DNA of 64,000 nt from Jacaranda mimosifolia (GCA_018894105.1 CM032118.1:27570690-27634689); one strand, 5' to 3'. Counted from the stretch's first letter, positions 23,186 to 36,545 are shown. A program made the numbers and translations. Notes: generated by a model not told the origin, from the sequence alone.

Positions 23186-25514
23186 CGGACATGTGTATCT
23201 TATGAAGTACAAGTCCAAAGCCTTTGAAAAGTTCAAAGAGTATAGGAATGAAATAGAAAGGCAAAAGGGACTTAGTATTAAAGCTCTTTGATTGGATCGA
23301 ATGGGAGAATACTTAAGTACTGAATTCTTAAGTTATCTAAAGGAGAATGCGATTCTCTTTCAATAAACTCCACCCGACACACCCCAACATAATAAAGTAG
23401 TCAAAAGGAGAAATCATACCTTGTTGAACATGGTACGTTCTATGATGAGCTTGTTCGATGTGCCCATATCTTTTTGAGGATATGCCTTAGAAACGACGGT
23501 GAAGCTACTAAATCTAGTACCCTTAAAGTCGGTGCCAAAAATACTGTATGAGATGTGGTATGACAAAGCACCCTCTTACCATTACCTTAACATTTGGGGA
23601 TCTCCCCCTTGCGTGAAACAGTTAGTGGGAGACAAGTTAGATAATAGATCCACCTTGTGCAAGTTTATAGGATACTCAAGAGAGTCTTTTGGTTATTACT
23701 TCTATGATTCCTCGGAACAAAAGGTGTCTGTCTCGAGGAACGCCCACTTTTTGGAAATAGAATTTCTATTAGATAGAAATGGCATTGTTGAACTTGATGA
23801 AGTTCAAGATGATCGACAAATCCCACAAGCAGTGGAAATAAATGAGCAACAAAAGCTTTACACATAATCTTTGAGAAGGTCGGACCAAATCAAGAAGCAA
23901 CCACAAAGGTTCGGATTTGTTCATGTGACAGGACAATCGAATAGTGATCCTAAGACCTATGAGGAAGCTATGTTGGATATAAACTCAGGATATTAGCTTG
24001 ACGCCATGAAATTTGAAATGGATTCTGTGTACTCCAACAAAGTATGAACTTTGGTAGATCCACCGAAGAGAATTATTCTCATAGGTTGAAAGTGGATCTA
24101 CAAGCGAATGCTAGGAGTAGATGGAGAGGTTATGACCTTTAAAGAGCGACTAGTGGCAAAAGGTTACACTCAAAGACCCAGTATCGATTTTGAGGAAATC
24201 TTTTCACCGATTGTAATGCTATGTCTATTTGCATTTTACTTACCATAGCTGCATATTATGACTATAAGATACAACAAATGGATGTGAAAACCATTTTCCT
24301 TAATGAAAACATTGAAGAAGAAATCTATATGAAGAAACCACAAGGTTTTACATCCAAAGAGAGTGAGCAAAAGGTTTGAAAACTCCAACGATCTATCTAT
24401 GGACTCAAACAGACGTCCCAAAGTTGGAACATACATTTTGACAAGATAGTCAAAACATTTGGCTTTGTTAAAAATGTGTATGAATGTATAAGAAGGCTGC
24501 TAAGAGTAGCATACAATTTATTGTATATTATGTCAATAACATTCTTCTCATCCGGAACGAGAGAGAAATGTTATAGTGTACTAAAGCCTGGTTATCTACT
24601 CAATTCTCCATGAAGGGTTTGGGAGAAACATCCTACATATTAGGAATACATATCTATAGAGATAGATCAAGGAGGATATTGGAGCTTTCCCAAATTTCGT
24701 ATATTGACAAGATACTAAAGAAGTTTAATATGGAAGAATCCAATAGGGGATTCATTCCTTTGGGATATGACATTCTTCTCGCCAAGTCTATGGCCTCTAA
24801 GATTGACGACGAGAGACAAAAAATATCCCACATACCTTATGCGTCCGCCATAGGGAGCATAATGTATGCCGTTTAATGTACAAGACCGGATGTGGCACAC
24901 GCTCTAAGTATTACAAGCCGTTTCCAATCTAACCCCAGTGAATGTCACTTGATGACTGTTAAAACGATCCTTAAGTACTTGAAAAAGACTAAGGAATTGC
25001 TTTTAGTATACGGTAATAGAGAATGAAAACTTGAAGAGTTTTCGAATTCCATTTTCCAATTCGATATAGATGACCTAAAATCTACTTCTGGATTTATATT
25101 TTACCTCAATGGTGGCATAGTGAGTTGGAAAAGTTCCAAATAAGACATCATGGCTGATTTAACCATAGAGGCAGAATATATTATAGCTTCGGAAGCTGCA
25201 AAGGAAGGTGTTTAGATGAAAAACTTCTTCCAGGAGTTGGATTAGTCCCTAGCATTGCTAAGCCAGTCGTTATCTTTTATGACAATAGTGGGGTGGTAGT
25301 GCAAGCTAAAGAGCCAAGATCTCAACAGCGGTCCAAGCACATTTTGAAGCGATATCATTTGATCCAGGAGATCACTGATAGAGGTGACATTCGAGTGGAG
25401 AGAGTTGTCTTGGAAAAGAATATAGCAGATCTACTGACTGAACCCCTACCGCAAAAGGTCTTTGAAGGATATCTTGAGAAGATGGGTCTTAAGACTATGG
25501 GGAACTGGCTTTAG
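23186..25514 (+). pseudogene. Second Copia-B-family pol: integrase, RT, RNase H
   Basis: Coding begins in mid-integrase (FGHVYLMKYKSKAFEKFKEY) and runs through RT and RNase H to a plausible natural stop at 25512-25514 after GYLEKMGLKTMGNWL. It is close to the pol of 15717-19545 but independently decayed. The RT active site reads YVNN in place of YVDD (near 24530), and there are many stops. Gag, protease and the 5' LTR in this orientation are missing, replaced by the antisense block on the left. Confidence 0.88.
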
Positions 25515-25528
25515 AGCAAGTGGGAAAT

Positions 25529-27795
25529 TGTTGGAATAATGCCCCATATGACAATTAGATTGGCGTTGTAAACTATTTCACTTGTGATACAATCTTGATT
25601 GAATGATATTCTTTAAATGGCTATCTTTATCTTATGCACATATTTACCTCACTGGCATTTAGTTGAAGCCTTTATATCACACAAGACTACGGGACTTGAT
25701 CACGCACTGGGTGGTGATCATGAAATAACTCTTACACGATCGTGATGTTAAAAACTTTCAAGTTGTAGGATCTTATGAGACTAAGGGCACATAAGATCCG
25801 GATAGACTTGCACTAATGATGCATTAATCCAAGAAATTGGACATTACTCCATTTCATGAGCAATGCCATATGACATATGGATGCATGTTAGTAGGTGCTT
25901 GTTAGCGAACAAGGTACTGAAGGCCCGCCGAAAAATCCACTAGATAGTCATAGTGGCAAGTCGGTAGTGGCAAGTTCTCCAACTTACACTAGTGCATATA
26001 GTTAGTCCTTTGACCTGAGGATCCATTGTAACCTTGTGTTTAGGTCCTCTTGCTTTGACTCTTCCATGGCCACGTAGCGGTTGTTCGGGTAGAGATTGAG
26101 TATGAGTTACTTAGACATGGAGGTTTATGAGATTCTAGATGGGATCGGACTCCTCGTCATTGTGAAGGGCGAATACATCTCCTATTTATTCTATAATGAT
26201 CGATTCCGTGAAATCGTTACGCAAGGTAGTATGACAATTTAGAAAAGTAGTTTTCCAAATATTAGGTCATAAAGGGAATTGAACATTGATAATAGAAACA
26301 ATGAATCAAGGCTATTAGAGAGCCAACAAATATCTTGCCCTAGGCTTCTTTCGAGAGACAGGAGACGAAAGGACCCTATTTGCATAGCACGCATAGAGCT
26401 AGAATGGTTCTCCAAAAGTATTCATTTCGGCCAACTAGTTAGGCTCCATCGGCTTGAAGTTGGACATCGACCATGGAGATTTGTTACTCTTCAATTAATG
26501 AGATTAATTGAATTGAGTCGATTAGTTTAATGGAATTTAAAACTAAAGTGAATATTTGATATTCCAAAGTCACAAAGAGTTGTGAGCCCATGTCCAATGA
26601 ATGGTAAAGCATAATGGGTCACACATAAAAGCCAATTGCATATCCTTAGATGAAGGTGAATTTTCTAAGTGTTAGAAAAGTTCCTACATGACCAATTTGG
26701 AGGTTGACTAGTTCACACAAATGTTGTGGTCATTTTTGTCTTGATCAATTTAATTGTTAAATTGATCTAATTAATTTAAGGAGTTAAATTAAGACCAATA
26801 ATTAAGGAGTTAATTATTTAGTGCCGCATGACTATCAATTGGCCAAGTTAACTTAAGGGGTTAAGTTAACAATTGCTAGCTTAAAGTGTTTAAGCTAATT
26901 GATATAAATAGTTAAGTCAAAGTAATTAATTAAATTAAAGGAGTTTAATTTAATTAAAATAGAGAATTAATTTTGGAGGAAAATTTTAAATGAAATGTTC
27001 ATTTGGTGTGAATTAGAATTTATTTTGATGACATTTTATGAGATGAAATGAAGATTCCAAATGAAATTCAAATTCACACAAAATTCAAATTCAAATTGAA
27101 TGCCAACTTGAAATGCCAAGCGGTCACCCCTTGAGGAAGGTGAGATGTCACCTTGGCATCACACCATCCTCACTCTATATATAGATATAGAGGAAGAGAG
27201 GAGTAGCAATCTAGTATTTAGTGTAACGAGTTAGATTCTCTCTATTTTTCCCTCCAATCTTCAAGTGTTGCCTCATGTGTTGAAGCTTCACGCTCTTTTC
27301 TTCTCCTACCTCCAAATCAAGCCTTCATCATTGTGTATCTTTTTTATACTCTCCAACTAATATTGAGAAGAATAGGTTATTGCATTGGTGTGTGGATCTT
27401 AACATTAGAGGCAAGATAATTGGATTGCTTGCCTTTAGAGATCCAATTTCTGGCAACAACTTGGAGGCAGTTCTAGGTGACCTTTTTGAGTTTTGTTTGA
27501 GCTGAATTTTGGACTATAGATCCAGCAAGGTATTGTGGAGTTCCAGTAAAATGTTTAGCTCAAAAAAAAATTATTTGTTTAGGGAAATCTGGTCGCTACT
27601 CTGCTGCACCGTTGGAAGACAGTTTTGAAAAGTTAAAAGTTTCTTCTAGCTTCCTTGGTTTTTGAGTAAAACGAGGCAATCTTCATACCAAATCTGAATC
27701 AATGGCATGTTTAGATCCTTGTTACCATTTGTAGCCTAGTTAATTTGAGTTTTTAATGCTTTGATTATTGAATTCTTTGGCTACATGTGACTTCA
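25529..27795 (+). repeat. 3' LTR of the second Copia-B-family element
   Basis: About 2267 bp from TGTTGGAATAATGCC to CATGTGACTTCA. It is preceded by a purine-rich GAGCAAGTGGGAAAT and matches the other family LTRs along its length. The flank after the LTR is GTTCT. The partner flank cannot be identified because the left part is rearranged. Confidence 0.88.
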
Positions 27796-29695
27796 GTTCT
27801 TAAGTAGCATTTAGTCTCCATGATTTGACCAAGTAAATTTTTGGAGTGGACTTTGAATTATCAGTAAATATAGCCAATGGGAGATTTTCCATCTTAACTT
27901 GCATTTTTTTTTTTTTCATATAACAGATTGTGATGATGAAGGACAACAAACAAGATAAATATTTTTACTCCTATTGAAAATTATTTCAATACTACACTTT
28001 ATTAATAATAAACATATTCTTCAGTCCTTTAAAAAATAAATCACTTAAGAAAATCAAATAAGATGTTCATGCATGCAAGTGAGTCAAATGTCTTAGTTTT
28101 TTGGGTTAACTCTATAAGGATAGCAGAACTATTTTTTTCATATCTTTGAAACAAAAATTGCTAAATTAAGTTAGCCGAAGAAAAATTGGATAATGTAGGA
28201 GAATAAGTGAATAACATACCTAAGAAACTCGTAGCCAACCAGAAAATAAAAGAAGATAAACTACGAAAGATGTTTACTTGAAAATATTCTTTCTACAAAG
28301 AAGAGAATATTTAAGGTGCAGTTTTCTCTTCGTTGCGTCTCTTCAAGTTTATAACTCCAAAATGTCGCATTTCTTTAGATTATATTTTTCATTTTGCTTG
28401 ATTTTTAGCAAAAGATCTGCAAAATGTATGCAACCTTTCACGTGCTAGCTACCAAAGAAAAGCCACCTGATAGTTGGTATTGATCTTATTAATTTACTCA
28501 ACCGGCCACAAATCATACATTTTTCTATTCAGGCCATTTCAAATTTTCTTGGACTACATAATTGTTTATAGAAATATTTTGCTTCTAATAGCACATAGAC
28601 CCAAAATGTATGCAAAGTAATAGGCCCAAAATTCCATATCAAAATATTTTTAGCCTAATCAAACGTTTCCAGCCCAAATTAAATATAAAAAAAATTTATA
28701 TATATGCTAATATGCTCTTTGTAATTGGGTTAGATATGTTTTGAATAGGTATATAATTTTAGGTCTAAGATAATAGAATTCTGTTTATTTGAAAACTTAA
28801 ATATAACTAAATTTCAATTGGCCTCTGTTTATGGGAGTGGCAAAAAATTTGAGACTCAAAGAGGAAATATATTTGCAATTTTTGTATCAAATTAATATTT
28901 TATATTTATTATACATGTTCTGAGGAATAGTGTAAGAATAACCATGGTCGGCAACAATAAATGAATACCATTACTATAATTATATAAACAGAATGCACTA
29001 TTATATTCTTTGGAGCGTAATTTTTGTTTTCATTAAAATATATTTTAACATATCCACAAACTATTTATCGTTATAAATCATAAACGCAGAACAAAAAACA
29101 AAAAAATTATTTAAATATCAAACAAGTATTGGAGTACTCCTCATAACAATTACACAGCTACCAGTCCAAAGTAATTATTAGTTTACAATATTGCATTTTC
29201 AGCAAAAAAAAAGAAAAAAAGATCTCTATATAAAGTTTTACGTCATTCTCCTACATAAAATTCTATGCAGCAAATCACACCAACAACTATATTGATGTCT
29301 ATCTCATAGAGTTACAAATTAAACGTCAACCAACTAAGCACCACATGTATAATAAGACATACGAACAAAATCCAAAAAAGATTAAAAATAAAAATTAATT
29401 TCATTTACTAATATAAAAGCATACAAAACCAGTTAATATTGTGTTCCTACACAATCCCAAAATAAATTAGTTTTCTAACAAGTTTCACAAAAAGTACAAC
29501 TAGAAAAGTAAAAATCATAGAGCATTCACTGAAAATCTCTAAATACAAAAAACTTTGTTATCTTGCTGGTAATAAATTCATAAACATATGCTATCACAGC
29601 CCAAAATAATTTGATGTTTCCTTCAACATAATTAAGCAATATAATAAGTTTCTCATATTTCAAAAAAATGAGTTTCCCAGAAAATGAATATCCCT
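27796..29695. other. AT-rich intergenic stretch
   Basis: No recognisable gene or complete repeat seen. It has A- and T-runs and scattered short ORFs only. Confidence 0.5.
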
Positions 29696-30445
29696 TCAAT
29701 CATCAGACAAAGAATCAACCTGAGTTTCATCGCCTTGGCTTTCTTGATGAGAGTAATCTACAATTTCGAAGAAATAAGTAAGTATTTATCAAAGTGATCA
29801 TTTAACAAATCCAAAAAAAAAATTCCACATTAAGTAATGAAAATTAAACCTCGTGCAATTCCTTTAAGTTTTTTTATTTGAGGCTTCTAATTCAACATCA
29901 TCCTCTTCGCCTGCAAATAAAGAAAAAAAAATGAAATGAAATTTATTTGAATAATCTACTATAAATAAAATATAAGCATTATCAAACATAAAAAAAGATC
30001 AGTAAAAAATTATTCTTTACCTGAAGAGAACAAACGTTTCATCATTCTTGATTTTTCAATTTGAGAATCATGTGCCTCAGTTGCTGATACCATAGCCCCA
30101 ACAACAACATAATTGGTTGGTGATTTTTCACTTTCTTCAACCAATTTTGTAACTGTATACTAAGCATGAACCCCATCATGATTAATTCTGAAAATCTTTT
30201 CAGCTTAACAAAAAATCATATATTCTTTAGATTCTCATTCATATCAGCCAAAGATGGTAGGTTTTCCTATATACATAAAACCATGAGTATAACTTTATAT
30301 CCTAGCAATACATTCTATGTACAAGTTACAACATTATTCATCTCCATCGCCATTTATGCATTCATGTTTATCACCTTCATAGCATCATCACCAAATATCG
30401 TTGCTTCTAAAGTTGCAGTTTCATTACTAATATTTATAACAACTA
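29696..30445 (-). pseudogene. Replication protein A (RPA70)-like C-terminal pseudogene
   Basis: Minus-strand exons are recognisable. Exon 1 (about 30445-30021) contains NISNETATLEATIFGDDAMK, which resembles the third DNA-binding fold of plant RPA70. It goes on to FFVKLKRFSEL and YTVTKLVEESEKSP and ends at a CAG/GTAAAG donor. Exon 2 (29910-29850) reads GEEDDVELEASNKK. Exon 3 (29757-29696) reads DYSHQESQGDETQVDSLSDD and a stop. Splice phases agree. Damage includes stops in exon 1, at least one frameshift, and a 7-A run in exon 2 that shifts the frame. RPA binds single-stranded DNA. Plant Helitrons also carry RPA-like genes, so a host or a transposon origin is open. Family assignment is from motif memory. 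Confidence 0.5.
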
Positions 30446-30726
30446 ATTCCCTACTCACACAAAAAGAAAAAATTTTGCCAGAAAATTAATATAAAACATA
30501 TTATATAATATTTTCCAATAATTATGAAAATAATATATAATTAAAGAATCATGTTATTTCTCAATACACATAACTAAACAATTATAAGCTTATGTATATT
30601 AAAAAAAAATAAGTAACTACAAATCACCTTGGTTTGGCCAAGACAATTTGACCACACTTAAAAGCACCAAATATAATGCAACCCACAAAAAAAAACAAAT
30701 GTTGTATGACACAACATCACAGCAGG

Positions 30727-31350
30727 GCCCACATCTCACCCAAACCCAACTGCCACTCAGCAAAAAGAGTATAAAAAAGAAAAAGGAAAAAAGATGACTT
30801 TCTTATCACCAAGTGAAAAAAAATTAACAATTAAACAATTTCCTCTCACTAAACACACATAAGAAAAAATAGAGTGCAACAAATAAAACAAAAAGAACAA
30901 CAACACAACACCAACCTAACAAATCTAACACCCAAAAAAATGCAAAAAATTGCCATTAGTTACAATGCGTACATTACACTCGCTCTTTCTCTCTCCATAT
31001 GAAGAAGCCTATAAAAGTACAAGAGAAACAACATAATGCACAACCCACCAGAGCACTTAATATATATTTTTTTTAAATGGAAAGCATAAAAAAAATTCTG
31101 CTCACAGCAATCATCCGGGCCCACCATCAATCAATAAATCAGCTCAAAAAAATGATAAAATAATGACTTTCTTCTCACCAAGGCAAAAAAAATCAAAATT
31201 CACCATTTTCTTCTCACCCAATACACAAAAGACAAAACATAGTAAATCAAACAAACAAAATGAACAACCACACAATGCGCAGGATAACCAAAAAAAGAAA
31301 ATCCAAAAAACTGTCAATAAATAGTGCGCGTACACCACACGAATATCCAT
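30727..31350. repeat. Diverged direct duplication with hairpin-like ends
   Basis: The block from about 30727 to 30990 is repeated, diverged, at about 31117-31350. Shared landmarks are GGGCCCA, ATGACTTTCTT...TCACCAA, TTTCCTCTCAC/TTTCTTCTCAC and a final ATGCGTACATTACACTCG / GTGCGCGTACACCACACG. The last segment has the look of the short GC-rich hairpin near a Helitron 3' end, but no clean CTRR terminus was seen. Confidence 0.4.
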
Positions 31351-32606
31351 GCTTATATTATTTAGTAATATAAATGTTTAGTTTGCATATTCTTCTCAAC
31401 TTATAAATTCTAAGTTCTAATTTGTATTTATATATATAGAAATATTTTTTAAGCTTTAATTATATAGCTATTTTAAAGTGTAATATCTATGATAGTTTTA
31501 ATTTCTTGTTCAAGTGAACAAAATTAAATATATAAGACCTACTCTTTAAACATATATATGTATTAAAGTTTAGCAAATTAATTATTAAATATATAAATTA
31601 TTCAGGACCCTAAACTATAAATATATAAATTATTCACAATCCTAAAATTAATATTTTATAATAATTTAAACTAATTTAATATAAATGCACAAATCAATAA
31701 AATCATTCAAATAAATCAAAATATATATTCCTAAACTATATATTCCAATAATTTAAAGCAAATTATTTAAAAATCTAACCTAGGACACCAATTAACCAAA
31801 ATAATAACCTTAAAGTACGTAACCGATTCCAACAATTTAAACCAAACAATTCAAAAGAATTAACCTAAACTACCAAGTTAAACCCTTCAAATCATTCAGA
31901 ATTCACAACCGCAATCTAACCTATTTCAATTCTTTAAGTCAAATTCAAATCATTTGAGAATTTTAATTAACCTAAAGCGCCAATTAAGCAAAACAAAATA
32001 ATCAAAAGTCACAATCCTAATGTAACTAATTTCAATAATTTAAACCATACATTTCAAAAAATTAACATTATCAACTTCTAAAACCATTAAAATAATAAAA
32101 AAAACACAACCCTAAACTAACCAATTTCAAACTTCAACAAAATCATTCTAAAAAATATGACATAAACCACCAATCAATCACAAATTAAAAATTCCAAACT
32201 AACTAGTTTGAATAATTTAAGTTGAATTAAAGATAGTACATAATATAAGTTAAAATAAAAAAGATCAATAGTTCAAAAATTACTCAAAAGAAGATGTGGC
32301 AGCTGGCAGTGTTGGCGCAAGGTGGCAGTGGTCGAGCGCGGTGGCATGGAGGCACAATGGTGGCACGCAGTGACTGTGATGGTGGTCATGGTGGCTTGGC
32401 AAGCTGGATCAACCGTGGGCAATGACCGATAGTGGTGGTGCAAGAAAAATGGGTGGGAAATGGAGGAGGTGTGGCAAAGAGCAAAAGGAAGAGGAAACAA
32501 AGAATAAAGAAAAGGAGAGTGGGGTCATTTTTATTCTCAATTATCAAAGGAAGTTCACTATTAGAAATTCTTTTTAAATTTTTTAGAGGAATATACGTTG
32601 TAGACA
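31351..32606. other. AT-rich stretch with a short GC-richer patch
   Basis: No recognisable gene. 32290-32430 is rich in GGTGGCA-like words and gives spurious ORFs on both strands. Confidence 0.45.
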
Positions 32607-32866
32607 CGTACAAAAAATGATCATATAGTCAGATTGAACTCAAAATTATTTCCAACCAACATTCCTCTCGAAAAATCCATCAGAAAGCTTTTCTGACGAA
32701 ATGTTGGTTAGAGATAATGGTACCTTTTGCGCGCTAAAACCTATTATTTTTCCAACATATTTACTATGGATTTGTGATGGCCATATGAGGAGTTGGAAAT
32801 TCAATGTTGTTCCATCATAAACTTCATCGAAAAATTTCATCAGAATTTTCATTATTTTTTGTAGTC
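32607..32866. mobile_element. Possible CACTA-like miniature element or end fragment
   Basis: The left side has ACGTACAAAAAATGATCA and the right side, reversed, TGACTACAAAAAATAATGA. Between them are TCAGAAAGC/TCTGACGAAATG-type words common in CACTA subterminal regions. It abuts the broken end of the copia RT at 32867. The termini are imperfect and no 3-bp duplication could be confirmed. Confidence 0.3.
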
Positions 32867-34169
32867 AATATACACAAGCATCATACTTACTTATGACATA
32901 CCCAATAGTGGTCATGAAAGAGTCAAACAACTTGTATCAATACCTAGGAGTTGCTCAACCTATATAAGCATTCCTTCAGCAAACAGATATGGTCCTCTTT
33001 TCCATCAACAATGAAAACCTCTGGTCGTCCCAGGAAGATGGTCTTCTCAAGTTCTCTATTTAGGAAAGCCATCTTCATATCCAACTGCTTTAGTTCCAAA
33101 CCAAACAAAGCAACCATTGAAAGTAACAGCCATATGGAGTTATGCTTCACAACTAAAGAGAAGACTTGATTGAAGGCAACTCCATACTTTTGCATATACC
33201 CTTTTACAATAAGGCTTGCCTTGTACCTCATGCCATCAATACCTGGTGCGCCCTACTTCTTCTTGAACAACCATTTACAGCCAACTATTTTCTTACTCTA
33301 TGGAGACTTCACTAACACCCAAGTTTTGTTCTTGTATAGTGACTCAATTGTCTCTATCATAGCACCAGTCCACTTTGTAGACTCACTGCAAGATGTTGTA
33401 AATATAAGATTGGCTCATAAGACACTATCTCCTCACCAATAGTGAGTGCATATGCTACCAAATCAACCTCTGCATATTTAGATAGTAGTTTAATTTGTCT
33501 TCTCAACTTATCTTTCACAATACATCTCAACTATTATGGAAAGCTTAACATCTCCAGAACCCTTGACTCCACCTTCTGGATTGATCTTTGTGTACTTGCA
33601 TCAGCATGGACTACACTACCCTCTTTCTGATTAATCATGGAAGACTCGTCCAAAACATCCCCAGTGGTAATAATCTTACACGTTTTTTGACACTCGCAGT
33701 GTAATCAAGGAATATACTTTTCTCTGACTTAGGATCTAACTTTTCATCACTTATATACACATATGCGGGACAACCAAATATTCTTAGTTTAGAATAATTA
33801 AGAACACTGCCAAACCATATCTTCATCAGAATTTCCAACTCAATAGCTATATATGGTGATCGGTTTACCAAATAGCATGTGGTAGAAATTGCGTCTACCC
33901 AAAAGTTTCTAGGCAATCTAGCATTTAGAGCATATAACAAGCTCTCTCTATCAGAGCTCTATCTATCCTTTCGAACACATAGTTCTGCTAAGGCGTTTTA
34001 ATCACCATGTAGTATATCACAATACCATTTTTTTCCAATACTATTCAAACTCACTGGAGCAAAACTCCAAATCATTATTAGTGCAAAAAGCCACTTAATC
34101 TCTCTTCCAATCTATTTTTCAATCACTATCATCCATTGCTTGAAAGTGGCGAAGACCTCATCCTTCTAC
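32867..34169 (-). pseudogene. Copia-C pol relic: integrase C-terminal part and RT
   Basis: On the minus strand, from right to left, the copia integrase continues (degenerate TFKQWMIVIEK, then LPRNFWVDAISTTCYLVNRS and LRIFGCPAYVYISDEKLDPK). Next come the RT start (NKTWVLVKSP, KIVGCKWLFKKK, RYKASLIVKGYMQKYGVAFN) and LELKQLDMKMAFLNRELEK. Coding sense fades near 32867 after a YDACVY-like segment. Several stops and frameshifts are present. The missing integrase N-terminal half lies at 36378-36545, beyond a solo LTR that split the gene. Confidence 0.85.
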
Positions 34170-35184
34170 TGAAAGAAGAAAAGTTGTAAGGATCCAACAT
34201 AATTGCAAAAATTAAGCAAAAATTAACTTGCAATTCCTCTTCTCAAGGATCTAATTCTATGCCATAATTAAGGATTTAAAAGCAAGAGAGGCTACCTTAA
34301 AAGAGAGATTTGAAGGTAACTTGGAAGATCTTCCTCTAGAACTCTTTCTAAGCAAGATCAACGTCTTCTTCTTCTTAGATCTCCTACTCCACACCTTGGA
34401 TCATCAACTCCAGAAACTTTTTCTGAGCAAAAAACCTCCTAGATAAAGAAAAATAGGTGGCAAAACAATGGCAAAACACCTCAAACCGCCAGCTCAAGGA
34501 AACTCCAAAAACCAGTCTTCAACTTGAAGGATTTGAAACACCACCTCAAAGCACACCACATGTTGTGCCTCTAAAGGAAATCCAAACACCTAGATACACT
34601 CTTAATCCGCACTCAATTTTCAATAAAATAGAGGAGGAAGAAAAAGAAAGATTGGAGAGAAGGTGTGAGGAAGTTTGAGAAGAGAGAAGATTGTTAGGGG
34701 GAATCTAGTGAGGTGGTTTCCCTCAACACATGATATCACCACTTTATGAGAGAAAAATTAGCAGTTTGTTAGCCTCAAGTGGCCAGCCATAATGTGTATT
34801 TATAGTGTAGTATGCAAGCTCTTGGAAGCTTTCATCACACTCTCAAACTTGGCCAACGTGCATGCTAATTAGCTAGCAAAGTTGGATTTTAATTTTTAAA
34901 ATTAAAATGCCAACTCACCATCATTAAAATGGCCTCTTCCATTTATTTTCCCTCCAAGATTAGACTTCCTACTAATTAAATTAATTTCTTAATTTAATTT
35001 AACTATTTAAGTTAATTAAATCAACTTAACTCTTTAAATTGACTTTAACTAATTAAATCGCCAAGTAGCACTAATTAATTAACTCTTTAATTTAATTGGT
35101 CTGATTTGACTAATTAAATTATTTTGATTAAATTAACACTTAAATTAATTAAGCCATTGTGACCAATTTCTTGATTAGCCAACT

Positions 35185-35224
<40 letters not shown>

Positions 35225-36377
35225 CTTGACCACTTTAGTTATCTAACTCCTTAGATAATTTTTCTAATCTAATTAGAGTATTCTAGACTTTTGTGTGTGA
35301 CCCTTTAGGTTCATCAATTAATTAGACATGGGCTCACAACTCTTTATGATTTATAGAATATCGAATATTCCAATTAGTTTAAACTCTTTTAATCTAGTCA
35401 CTCTATCAATTAATCTCTATTAATTGAAGAGTACCCAATTTTCATAGTCGATGTCTAGCACATGCCCATGAAGCCCAACCAATTAGATGAATTAATTCGA
35501 GGGTGAACCATTATCGATTACGATTGCCATGCAAATACGATCCTTCCATTTCTTAACTCCCGAAAGTGACCTAGGGCAAGATATTTTCTAGTTCCTTAAT
35601 AGCCTCAATAACTATGTATCTATTACTGATGTTCAATTACTCATTATGACTTGAACTTTAGAAAACTCATTTCTAGATTATCACATCACCTTGTGCAAGG
35701 ATTTCTTGCAATTGATCATCTTAGAATACATAGGAGATCAACCCATTCTTCACAGATAGACAAAAAAGATCCCATTTTAGAACTCACCAACCTCCATACT
35801 TAGGTAGTTGTGCCCAACCTAAGCCCCGGGCGACCCGCTACATGTTCGGAGTAAAATCAACACACAAAGACCTAAATACAAGATTACTGTAGAACCTCAA
35901 GTCAAAGGACTAATTATATGCACTACCGTAAGCTAGAGAATTTGCTACTACCAACTTGCCACTTTGGCTACCTCATGGTTTCTCGAAATGAGTTTTCAGT
36001 GAACTTGTTCTCTAACAAACACCCACTAACTTACATCCATGCCTAACATAGATTGCCCATGAAATGAGGCAATATCTCTTTCCTTGGAGTATGAATTGTT
36101 AGTGCAAGCCTATCCGAATCTTAGATGCCTGTCTCTTAAGATTCTATTATTTGGAATATTTAAAATCATGATCATAAAGACTTGTTTCATGATTCCTATT
36201 ATATGCATGACCAAGTCCGTAGTCTCGTATGATTTAAGGGCTTCAACCAAATACGTGAAGAAATCATAAATGCATAAGATGAAGATGGTCATTTTATTAA
36301 ATATCAATCAATCAAGATTGTTGCATAGAGTAGTTCTACAAACCAATCTAATTGGCTTGCGGGGCACTATTCCAACA
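34170..36377 (-). repeat. Solo LTR of the Copia-B family, inserted in Copia-C integrase
   Basis: 2208 bp. On the minus strand it starts TGTTGGAATAGTGCC at 36377 and ends in CTTTCA at 34170. It is flanked by TCTAC (34165-34169) and TCTGC (36378-36382), a 5-bp target duplication with one mismatch. No internal element sequence remains, and integrase reading frames lie on both sides, so this is a solo LTR left by LTR-LTR recombination. Confidence 0.82.
35188..35221. repeat. (CT)n microsatellite
   Basis: An uninterrupted run of about 17 CT units inside the solo LTR. Confidence 0.95.
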
Positions 36378-36545
36378 TCTGCTTTAGGAAATATACCCAG
36401 ACAACATATACCTAGTGCCACTTTTTGAAGGTACCTAAGATGGATCCAAAAGATTGGAATGAATGTCTAATGTCTATTTGTTATTGAAACCAGTTCATTT
36501 ATGCTCTCGAAAACACAACGCTCACAAAAATCTAATCCATTTGTG
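36378..36545 (-). pseudogene. Copia-C integrase N-terminal fragment
   Basis: On the minus strand this shows a zinc-finger-like LDFCERCVF, then VPSKSGTRYMLS and WVYFLKQ. These are conserved features upstream of the integrase part found at 33635-34165. WVYFLK runs directly into the 5-bp duplication of the solo LTR, which fixes the insertion point inside integrase. Confidence 0.7.

Noticed and set aside
30166..30489. 107-codon hydrophobic plus-strand ORF
   Set aside because: It overlaps the RPA-like exon on the other strand, which has splice agreement and domain-like sequence. The ORF has no recognisable family.
32273..32620. Overlapping ORFs on both strands in a GGTGGCA-rich patch
   Set aside because: Low-complexity composition. 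No motif, and no agreement between the frames.
35161..35221. CT-rich tract as a regulatory polypyrimidine element
   Set aside because: A simple microsatellite inside a solo LTR, with no gene context.
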